From JAICKM01 sp038228295 (lineage in GTDB: Bacteria > Chloroflexota > Chloroflexia > QHBQ01 > JAICKM01), in NCBI GenBank assembly GCA_038228295.1, contig JBBRPH010000022.1, positions 1 through 64,000 on the forward strand: 64,000 nucleotides of DNA. The letters are read 5' to 3'. A model generated the notes under the pieces. It ran no database searches, was not told where the DNA came from, and was given only the letters and a program-made list of their open reading frames with translations. Below are positions 14,556 through 21,373 of this stretch, piece by piece. Within the stretch, counting starts at the first letter, position 1, and every line of letters begins with the position of its first letter. A program made the translations under genes and the position numbers.

Positions 14556-16718
14556 TTAACTTGCCGTCCCCACCGAGTTCATCGCTCCGGTCGCCTCGCG
14601 CATGGCCGGGATATAGAGTTCGCGCGTGTAGTCTTTGATCATGCGGCGCGTGCTGAATTGGGGGGCTAGGCTGATGATCGACTCTTTCATCATCGCCACC
14701 CAGCCCTGCGGAATGCCTGCCGCGTCGCGGTCATAGAACAGCGGAATAACCCCTTGCTCTAGCTGTTCGTAGAGCGATTGGGCATCGCGCACGTCCTGCT
14801 CGTTGGGATCGCTATAGTCCTGCGTGGTGCCGACAGCCCAACCGTTGTGACCGTTGAAGCCCTCGGCCCACCAACCGTCCAACACGCTCAGGTTGGGCAA
14901 GCCGTTGAGCGCGGCCTTTTCGCCGCTGGTGCCGCTGGCCTCGTAGGGGCGACGCGGCGTATTCAGCCAAACATCGGCCCCATGCACCAAGTAGCGGGCG
15001 ACGTGCATATCATATTCTTCTAGGAACAGGATTTTGCCGTTGAAGCCCGGCTCTTTCGACAGCCAGTAGACCTGCTGGATAAACTGCTTGCCGGGCACGT
15101 CGGCCGGGTGCGCTTTGCCGGCGAAAATGATCTGCATCGGGCGCGCCGGGTTGTTCAGCAGCGCCTTCAGCCGCTCGCGATCGGTGAAGATCATGGTCGC
15201 CCGCTTGTAGGTGGCGAAGCGGCGGGCAAAGCCGAAGGTCAGCGCGTCGGGGTCCAGGATCGGCCAAACGGTGGGCTGTTCGTTCACGCGCAACAGGCGC
15301 GCTTCGGCCCGTTTGCGCGCGAAAGCAACCAGCGTATGGCGCAAGTTGGTATGAATGCCCCACAACTGATCGGGCGACGCATCGCGCAGCGGAGCCCAGG
15401 TCGCCGGATCGTCTAGCCGCGTATACCAGTCCGGCCCCAGCACCTGATTATAGAACGCGCCCATTTCCGCCGCCAGCCAGGTGCCGGTATGCACGCCGTT
15501 GGTAATCGCGCCAATCGGCACGTCGTCACTGCGGCGATCCGGCCACAGCCAGTGCCACATCTCGCGTGACACCTTGCCGTGCAACTGGCTCACCCCGTTG
15601 CGGCGCTGCGAGCCGGCCAGCGCTAGCACGGTCATGCTGAACGTCGGCCCCCAGGTGTTGTCCTGCTTGGCAAAATCGAGAAACGCCTGCCGCGAAAGGC
15701 CGAGTTGCGGCCAGTAGTCGGCGAAATACTTGTCCATCAGTTCGGGCGGAAACGCATCATGGCCGGCCGGCACCGGCGTGTGCGTGGTGAACACCCCGCC
15801 CGCCGCCACTTGGCGCTGCGCTGCGGCGAACGGCACGCCCGCCGCGATCTGCTCGCGCAGCAGTTCCAGCACCAAGAAGGCCGAGTGGCCCTCGTTCATG
15901 TGCCAGACCGCCGGCTTAATACCCATCGCCCGCAGCACGCGCACACCGCCGATGCCTAACACAATCTCTTGCGCGATGCGCGTCTCCTGGTCACCGCCGT
16001 AAAGCCGGCCCGACAACTGGCGGTCGGCGGGCGCGTTAGGGTGGATGTCGGTGTCCATTAGGAACAGCGGAATGCGCCCGATCTGGAGCCGATAGGCTTT
16101 GGCGTAGATTTTCCGCCCCGGCAGGTCCACTGCGACCACCACCTCCTGCCCTTCGGGGGTCAGGGCGGGCATCGCGGGGATGTCGGCAAAGTTCAGTTTC
16201 TCATAATAGGCTTCTTGCCAACCGTTCGCATCCAGTTGTTGGCGGAAATAGCCCTGGGGATAGATGAAGCCGACGGCCACAAACGGCAAGCCGATGTCAC
16301 TGGCCTCCTTGGTATGGTCGCCTGATAGTACGCCCAGGCCACCCGAATAGATCGGCAACGACTCGTGCAGGCCGAACTCCGCCGAGAAATAGGCGATAGT
16401 CCGCTGATCGCCTACGTAGTCGGTGCTGAACCAGGTCTGGGCCGGGTGCAGATAAGCATCCAGGTCGGCCAACACGGCATCAAAGCGCACGGTGTAGGCG
16501 GGGTCAAGGGCCAGTTCTTCCAGCCGACGCTGCCGAATCTCGCGCAGAAACTTGACCGGATTGTGGTAAACCGCCTCCCACAACGCCGGGTCAATATCGC
16601 TGAACAGGCTCTGTGCTTCAGGGTGCCAGGTCCACCACAGGTTGTAGGCGAGTTCGACCAGGCGCGTCAGACGAGCCGGGATAGGGGTAAATTGCGCGTA
16701 GAAATCAGGCGCATTCAA
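14556..16718 (-). CDS. glgP: Alpha-glucan (glycogen/maltodextrin) phosphorylase
   Basis: 720-residue GT35 enzyme that releases glucose-1-phosphate from alpha-1,4-glucan. It belongs to the shorter, thermophile-like alpha-glucan phosphorylase type rather than the ~800-residue E. coli type. Landmarks: the N-terminal LVELAYNLWWTWHPEAQ, IAYFSAEFGLHESLPIYSGG, a central FTTHTPVPAGHD, ITNGVHTGTW, and the pyridoxal-phosphate region EASGTSGEKAALNG near 600 with the Schiff-base Lys. I place the start at TTG 16718, which has GAGGAGG 9 nt upstream; an in-frame TTG at 16736 lies inside that ribosome site and cannot be used with it. It is monocistronic, with its own promoter and a hairpin terminator. Confidence 0.93.
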   Translation of the reverse strand: MNAPDFYAQFTPIPARLTRLVELAYNLWWTWHPEAQSLFSDIDPALWEAVYHNPVKFLREIRQRRLEELALDPAYTVRFDAVLADLDAYLHPAQTWFSTDYVGDQRTIAYFSAEFGLHESLPIYSGGLGVLSGDHTKEASDIGLPFVAVGFIYPQGYFRQQLDANGWQEAYYEKLNFADIPAMPALTPEGQEVVVAVDLPGRKIYAKAYRLQIGRIPLFLMDTDIHPNAPADRQLSGRLYGGDQETRIAQEIVLGIGGVRVLRAMGIKPAVWHMNEGHSAFLVLELLREQIAAGVPFAAAQRQVAAGGVFTTHTPVPAGHDAFPPELMDKYFADYWPQLGLSRQAFLDFAKQDNTWGPTFSMTVLALAGSQRRNGVSQLHGKVSREMWHWLWPDRRSDDVPIGAITNGVHTGTWLAAEMGAFYNQVLGPDWYTRLDDPATWAPLRDASPDQLWGIHTNLRHTLVAFARKRAEARLLRVNEQPTVWPILDPDALTFGFARRFATYKRATMIFTDRERLKALLNNPARPMQIIFAGKAHPADVPGKQFIQQVYWLSKEPGFNGKILFLEEYDMHVARYLVHGADVWLNTPRRPYEASGTSGEKAALNGLPNLSVLDGWWAEGFNGHNGWAVGTTQDYSDPNEQDVRDAQSLYEQLEQGVIPLFYDRDAAGIPQGWVAMMKESIISLAPQFSTRRMIKDYTRELYIPAMREATGAMNSVGTAS

Positions 16719-16836
16719 CAGGCTAATCCTCCTCAATTAGGACAAAAACGACGCACCGGGACGTTCCCTGGCGCGTCAGTGAGCCGATGGGTTTAGGCAG
16801 CAAAGAACCGCCGAACATGGGTGTAGCAACTCCTAT

Positions 16837-16879
16837 GCCGGGTGGGGGCTACAGGTTATTGTACCCTATCCCACCCGGC
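16837..16879 (-). promoter_or_regulatory. Probable glgP promoter flanked by a 10-bp inverted repeat
   Basis: On the minus strand a TACAAT -10 box (plus 16858-16863) lies in the middle of a perfect inverted repeat, GCCGGGTGGG (16837-16846) / CCCACCCGGC (16870-16879). A third partial copy, GCCGGGTGAG, follows near 16893. The best -35 candidate, TTGGAC, is 19 bp away, so basal strength may be low. The repeat is a plausible operator. Confidence 0.45.
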
Positions 16880-16974
16880 GCTGTCCAACCGCCGGGTGAG
16901 ACATGATAACGATGCGACCGCACAGCCGCCGGCGCCGGTAGGCGTGGCACATAGGTTGCTTTAGTCATAGCCAA

Positions 16975-17065
16975 GCGGGTAGCACCCGCCGCAACAAGAG
17001 AACGCGGTCATGTAGCTCTGTAGCACACGTTGCAGCCTAGTCCTCCCCCACCGCGTTCTTTTTTT
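16975..17065 (+). promoter_or_regulatory. Structured leader with intrinsic terminator before the aldo-keto reductase gene
   Basis: A small hairpin GCGGGT/ACCCGC near 16975-16989 is followed by a stem AGAACGCGGT (16999-17008) / ACCGCGTTCT (17050-17059) ending in seven T (17059-17065). The 41-nt loop region is itself rich in short repeats. The terminator lies 35 bp before the next start codon, so it is either an attenuator or the end of an unseen small transcript. No known riboswitch class is recognised. Confidence 0.5.
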
Positions 17066-17099
17066 GTGCCACCAACCCCAGGCTAAGGAGCAATAGGCA

Positions 17100-17960
17100 A
17101 TGGCAATCCTCACGCAACCCTTTGGCCGCAGCGGCCACCACAGTACCCGCACCATCTTCGGCGCAGCCGCGCTGGGCCAAGTCACCCAGGCCGAAGCCGA
17201 TCAGACGCTCGACGTGTTACTTCAGTATGGGATCAATCATATTGATGTGGCCGCGAGTTACGGCGATGCCGAACTCCGCATCGCTCCCTGGCTGGCCCAA
17301 CATCCCGACCATTTTTACTTAGCGACCAAGACCGATCAGCGCCAAGCGGCGGGAGCGCGCGATGAACTGCACCGCTCATTGGAGCGCATGGGGGTGGATC
17401 ATGTGGATCTGTGGCAACTACATAATCTGGCTGATCCGATTGAATGGGATACAGCGCTCAGTCCCGGCGGCGTGATTGAGGCCGCAGTGGAAGCCAAGAG
17501 GCAAGGATTGATCCGTGCCGTCGGCGTGACCGGCCACGGCCTGCAAATCGCCGCCACCCATCGCCGCAGCCTGGAACGCTTCGATTTCGACTCGGTCTTG
17601 CTGCCTTACAACTACCTGACCATGCAGAACCCCTACTATGCTGAAAACTTTAACGCCCTCGTCGCGGAATGTCAGGCGCGCAACGTGGCCGTGCAGACGA
17701 TTAAAGCTATCGCTCGCGCGCCGTGGATGGACCACCAACATACGCACGCCACCTGGTACGCGCCGCTGGAAGACCAAGCGGCGATTGACAGCTCAGTGCA
17801 TTGGGTTCTCAGCCGCCCCGGCATCTTCCTGAACACCGTCGGCGACATCCACCTGTTGCCGCGCGTGCTGGAGGCCGCTAGTCGCTTCGCGGACGGTCCC
17901 GCAGCCGACATACTGCCGGCGCTGGTGGAGACGCAGCAAATGGAGCCGCTGTTCGTCTAA
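17100..17960 (+). CDS. Aldo/keto reductase
   Basis: 286-residue NADPH-dependent oxidoreductase of the AKR superfamily. The TIM-barrel pattern is clear and the catalytic tetrad is present: Asp in HIDVAASYGDAE (about 48) with Tyr (about 53), Lys in LATKTD (about 80), His in LWQLHN (about 106). The C-terminal loop is short, as in bacterial AKRs of broad carbonyl specificity. ATG 17100 has AAGGAG ten nt upstream. It sits behind a terminator-like leader and converges with the VOC genes. The substrate is unknown. Confidence 0.85.
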   Translation: MAILTQPFGRSGHHSTRTIFGAAALGQVTQAEADQTLDVLLQYGINHIDVAASYGDAELRIAPWLAQHPDHFYLATKTDQRQAAGARDELHRSLERMGVDHVDLWQLHNLADPIEWDTALSPGGVIEAAVEAKRQGLIRAVGVTGHGLQIAATHRRSLERFDFDSVLLPYNYLTMQNPYYAENFNALVAECQARNVAVQTIKAIARAPWMDHQHTHATWYAPLEDQAAIDSSVHWVLSRPGIFLNTVGDIHLLPRVLEAASRFADGPAADILPALVETQQMEPLFV

Positions 17961-17987
17961 ACCAGCAGCAGTTACGCAAAACACAAA

Positions 17988-18020
17988 GCGGGCGCACGGT
18001 CAAAACAACCGTACGCCCGC
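17988..18020. terminator. Bidirectional hairpin between convergent genes
   Basis: GCGGGCGCACGGT (17988-18000) pairs with ACCGTACGCCCGC (18008-18020) with one internal mismatch and a 7-nt loop. It separates the aldo/keto reductase from the VOC gene. There is no U-tract. Confidence 0.6.
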
Positions 18021-18059
18021 CCTGTTATAGCCCACCATAAAGTAGATTAGCCGGCGCTG

Positions 18060-18437
18060 CTACCCGCCGGTGTGCTGGTTCCTTTTCATAGGGGTAAACA
18101 GTGCCATGCGGTAGCCATTGGGATCGGCGAAGGTGCCGAACCAACCGCTGCCGGGGATTTCCATCTTGCTTTGCACCACCTGACCGCCCAGTTCCACCGC
18201 CCGCACCAGAGTCGCCTCAATGTCGTCAGTGCCGATGTAGACCAGCACGCCACCCGGCTGACTGTGGCTATCGGGCGTGACAAAGCCGCCGCCCACTTCC
18301 GGGGTCATTTGGAACATATAGTAATCAAACTGCGCGTCGTGGGTGATCTGCCAGCCAAAGAGGTCGCTGTAGAACTTACTCGTCGCCGCAGGATCAGCGG
18401 CAGGGATTTCCATGTGAACAACGGAGTGAACAGCCAT
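18060..18437 (-). CDS. VOC (glyoxalase/bleomycin-resistance fold) family protein
   Basis: 125-residue single-domain VOC protein. Typical blocks are VVHMEIPAADPAATSKFYSDLFGW at the start, GGVLVYIGTDDIEATLVRAVELGG in the middle and GWFGTFADPNGYRMALF at the end, with metal-ligand-like His and Glu positions. Members bind metals and catalyse isomerisation or dioxygenation, or simply bind ligands. It is 59 bp downstream of a close paralogue with the same arrangement, so the two arose by tandem duplication. GGAGG precedes the ATG at 18437. Substrate unknown. Confidence 0.85.
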   Translation of the reverse strand: MAVHSVVHMEIPAADPAATSKFYSDLFGWQITHDAQFDYYMFQMTPEVGGGFVTPDSHSQPGGVLVYIGTDDIEATLVRAVELGGQVVQSKMEIPGSGWFGTFADPNGYRMALFTPMKRNQHTGG

Positions 18438-18496
18438 TGGAAACCTCCGAGGATATAGAGATACGTAGCAGTGCTGCGGTTATGTGACAGGCGGGG

Positions 18497-18898
18497 CTAC
18501 TGGGTCGCCGGAGATTGTGCTGCCCCAGCGGCGTGCTGGGCCACAGTGGGGCCGGTATACAGCCCGATGCGATTGCCGCTGGGATCGGTGAAGACGGCAT
18601 ACGCGCCGTTGTCGCCCATGTCAATCTTGCCGTCCACGACCTTGCCGCCCAATTCGACCGCGCGGGCCAGCAGCGCATCAATATCATGGGTGCCGATATA
18701 GATCAGCACGCCACCGCTTGACGCAGCGCCTTCTTGTTTGACAAAGCCGCCCCCCGGCCCAGCGCCCGGTTGGAACATATGATAGTCCGACGCAGCATCG
18801 TAATGCGCGTGCCAGCCAAATAGGTCGCTATAGAACTTGCCGGCAGCGGCTGGATCAGCCGCCGGAATATCCACATGAGCAATCGCGTGATCAGGCAC
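18497..18898 (-). CDS. VOC family protein, paralogue of the next gene
   Basis: 133 residues starting at GTG 18898, with GAGGAGG upstream. It repeats the pattern of its neighbour: IAHVDIPAADPAAAGKFYSD, GGVLIYIGTHDIDALLARA, then AYAVFTDPSGNRIGLY, with a short Ala/Gln-rich tail. As first gene of the pair it carries the promoter, which overlaps the end of the upstream VCBS/SLH gene. The two proteins may pair as a heterodimer, since many small VOC proteins build their active site across a dimer; that is inference. Confidence 0.85.
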   Translation of the reverse strand: MPDHAIAHVDIPAADPAAAGKFYSDLFGWHAHYDAASDYHMFQPGAGPGGGFVKQEGAASSGGVLIYIGTHDIDALLARAVELGGKVVDGKIDMGDNGAYAVFTDPSGNRIGLYTGPTVAQHAAGAAQSPATQ

Positions 18899-18968
18899 CT
18901 AGTAACCTCCTCGGTAAAGTTAGGGGTGGTTGCTCACAGCAAGGATGGGCTGGTAGAACGTCATGCCT

Positions 18969-18997
18969 ATTGTAGTACAAATGTTCTGTACTGTCAA
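18969..18997 (-). promoter_or_regulatory. Promoter of the VOC gene pair with palindromic operator in the spacer
   Basis: Minus-strand TTGACA (plus 18992-18997), 17-bp spacer, TACAAT (plus 18969-18974). The spacer holds an inverted repeat AGTACA-N7-TGTACT; its core reads GAACATTTGTAC on the minus strand, one base from a Gram-positive LexA-type box GAAC-N4-GTTC. The -35 overlaps the last codon of the upstream gene. Confidence 0.65.
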
Positions 18998-21111
18998 GGG
19001 GTTGCGCCGTACACCAACTTGGCAATTTGGCCGCGTAGCGCCCCATTGGTCGGCCGGAAGGTACCGTCGCTGTAACCGCTAAGAATGCCGTGCGTGGCGG
19101 CGGTTTCAACCCAGGCATAAGAGGTGCTGCCCGGCGGCACATCCACAAAACGGCCGCCGGCGGGATTGACCAGCGGCCACCCAGCAGCCCCCACCACGAT
19201 TTTGGCGAGTTGATCGCGCCGCACCGCGACGCTGGGCCGGTAGTACCGCTGGTGCTGCGCGTTACACGGTTCCGCCGCGCTGCTGCCGCAGGTATAGCCA
19301 CCCACGATGCCCCGCGCCGCCAGCGTTTCTACATACGGCCGGAACACGCTATCGGGTGTGACATCAGCAAACGACGAGCCGGCGGGCGGGGTCTGGAGCG
19401 GCAGGTCAAAGCCCAGCACAATAATCTTGGCAAGCTGGGCGCGAGTAGTCTCCGCATAGGGCCGAAAGCTGCCGGCGCTATAGCCGCTCACCACACCTCG
19501 GCAGACCAGCGCCCGCACCGCTCCATAGAAGTAATCGCTGGGAGCCACATCGCTGAACTGCACCGTGCAGGGCGTGGCACTAGGCGTGGCCTCGGCCGGC
19601 GCGGTGGTCGGCGACTGGGTTATGCTAGGCGTGGCGCTCGCCGGCGCGATAGTGGCAGACTGAGTCGCCGGGGCAGCGGTGAGCGTGGGTAGAGGGGTCG
19701 TGACGGGCGCAGTCGGTGAGCCGGTCACGCTCGGCGTAGCGCTCGCAGGCACAGTGGCCGGCGGCGTGGCTGTCAGCGTGGGCAGTGGAGCCGTAGCAGA
19801 TGCAATCGGCGAGCGAGTCGCGCTCGGCGTGGCGCTCGCCGGCGCGATAGTGGGAGACTGAGTCGCCGGCCCGGCGGTGAGCGTTAGTGACGGAACGCAA
19901 TTGTTCAATAACACCGTCAAAGAATAGGAATCGGTACTCGCTACCACTATATCCAGCTTCCCATCATTATTTAGATCGGCCAGCGCTACCGCAGTAGGGC
20001 GCGCAAAATCGGGCAGCGTTACAGGCGCAGCGAAATTGCCGTCCCCATAACCCAACAGAATGGATACATCATGAGAGTCGCTGTTGCCCACACTCAGATC
20101 GGGCTTACCGTCACCGTTGAAATCACCAATGGCAACCGTCATAGGGTAAGCGCCGCTACGATAGAATTGGGGCGCACCGAAATGACCGCTCCCGTTATTC
20201 AACAAAACCGCTACCCCATCCCCGCCGGACACATTAGCCACCGTCAGCACCACATCCGGTTGACCATCGTTGTTCAAATCGCCGACCGCTAACGCGATTG
20301 TGTAGGACATTCCAGGATAGGTAGCCGGCGATGCGAAAGTGCCGTCGCCATTGCCGTGCAGAACCATAACCGTCGCCGTTGTTGCCACTACCAGATCAAC
20401 GGTGCCGTCACCGTCTACATCGGCTGCAACGACCCCTTGCGCGTTATTCGATCCTAATACAGACTGTGCTGGAGCAAAAGTTCCGTCGCCGTTGCCCAAT
20501 TGTACTACGACACTGCCTTGGTAGCTGTTAACATACACTAAGTCTAATTTGCCGTCATGGTTAAAATCGCTCACAGATAACCCATCAGCCGACACACTAC
20601 CCGCTAGCGGGGTCGGTGGGCTAAGGGTGCCTGCGCCAGTGCCCGCCAGCAAGTTTACATTGGCGAGGTTGGGCGACCCTTCTTCACTACCGGTCACCAA
20701 ATCAAGCTGCCCATCGCGGTTAAAGTCGCCTAGCGTAATAGAGCGTGGATAGAAGCCGGCAGGAAAACTTGTCGCGGGGCGGAAAGTGCCGTCGCCATTA
20801 CCGATCAATATGACGACTGTGCCGTTAGTGTCATAGCTAACCACGACCAGATCAAGAATACCATCGTCGTTAAAGTCGCCCACTGCCACGCCGTTGGGCC
20901 AAGTACACGCGGAATAATCCGTGCGCGTGAAGCTGACATTGCCGCAGGCGACGGTCGGCACCACGCGCGGGTGGGCGGCAGTATGAGCCGGCGTATGGGC
21001 CGCCGGCGACGTGGCACGTAGCGGCTCTGCTGACGGCAGCAAACCGATCACGATCAGGCTGCCGAACAAGAGCACGCCAAAGGCCGACATGAGAATCACT
21101 TTAGCAGACAT
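18994..21111 (-). CDS. Secreted VCBS/FG-GAP beta-propeller protein with C-terminal SLH domains
   Basis: 705 residues. Signal peptide at residues ~1-26 (KVILMSAFGVLLFGSLIVIG). Then seven FG-GAP/VCBS repeats, each with a calcium-loop pattern such as DFNDDGILD, DFNRDGQLD, DVDGDGTVD and DLNNDGQPD; seven copies fit one seven-bladed propeller. A ~110-residue linker of repeated PSxTxSPTxxPA follows. Three SLH domains finish the protein (FSDVAPSDYFYGAVRALVCRGVVSGY, FADVTPDS..., FVDVPPGS...), which would anchor it to the cell envelope. I start at ATG 21111 (AGGAGT upstream); the longer ORF lacks a signal sequence. The propeller probably binds a ligand or a neighbouring cell; no enzyme motif is seen. 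Confidence 0.9.
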   Translation of the reverse strand: MSAKVILMSAFGVLLFGSLIVIGLLPSAEPLRATSPAAHTPAHTAAHPRVVPTVACGNVSFTRTDYSACTWPNGVAVGDFNDDGILDLVVVSYDTNGTVVILIGNGDGTFRPATSFPAGFYPRSITLGDFNRDGQLDLVTGSEEGSPNLANVNLLAGTGAGTLSPPTPLAGSVSADGLSVSDFNHDGKLDLVYVNSYQGSVVVQLGNGDGTFAPAQSVLGSNNAQGVVAADVDGDGTVDLVVATTATVMVLHGNGDGTFASPATYPGMSYTIALAVGDLNNDGQPDVVLTVANVSGGDGVAVLLNNGSGHFGAPQFYRSGAYPMTVAIGDFNGDGKPDLSVGNSDSHDVSILLGYGDGNFAAPVTLPDFARPTAVALADLNNDGKLDIVVASTDSYSLTVLLNNCVPSLTLTAGPATQSPTIAPASATPSATRSPIASATAPLPTLTATPPATVPASATPSVTGSPTAPVTTPLPTLTAAPATQSATIAPASATPSITQSPTTAPAEATPSATPCTVQFSDVAPSDYFYGAVRALVCRGVVSGYSAGSFRPYAETTRAQLAKIIVLGFDLPLQTPPAGSSFADVTPDSVFRPYVETLAARGIVGGYTCGSSAAEPCNAQHQRYYRPSVAVRRDQLAKIVVGAAGWPLVNPAGGRFVDVPPGSTSYAWVETAATHGILSGYSDGTFRPTNGALRGQIAKLVYGATP

Positions 21112-21171
21112 TGGGAGAACTCCTGTGGACCAGAGAGCCGAAGGTAAGAGAATATAGAGGGTACCGGCCGC

Positions 21172-21200
21172 AGTATAGCACCGTCGGCCAATCCGTACAA
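21172..21200 (-). promoter_or_regulatory. Promoter of the VCBS/SLH gene
   Basis: Minus-strand TTGTAC (plus 21195-21200), 17-bp spacer, TATACT (plus 21172-21177), giving a ~55-nt leader before ATG 21111. Confidence 0.65.
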
Positions 21201-21304
21201 TCCGCCGACCGACCTCCCACCGGGCATAAAAGCGGTCGAAAAACCGGGCCGCCGCCAACAGACACGGGACACGGGACACCGGTCATCTGTTACGTCGTCG
21301 CCCG

Positions 21305-21333
21305 TTTCACGTTTGCCCGTTCCCGGTTATAAT
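21305..21333 (+). promoter_or_regulatory. Promoter of the cyanophycin genes
   Basis: TTTCAC (21305-21310), 17-bp spacer, perfect TATAAT (21328-21333), about 40 bp before the cphA ATG. Confidence 0.65.
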
Positions 21334-21373
21334 AAGAGCCAACAACCTGAGAGGCTGAGAGGAGACGCACGTC

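Noticed and set aside
16716..16736. TTG at 16736 as start of glgP
   Set aside because: This codon lies inside the Shine-Dalgarno GAGGAGG; TTG 16718 has the right spacing to it.
16975..17065. T-box or known riboswitch before the aldo/keto reductase
   Set aside because: The T-box antiterminator core (GGGTGGNACCGCG) is not present and the gene is not an amino-acid or aminoacyl-tRNA gene.
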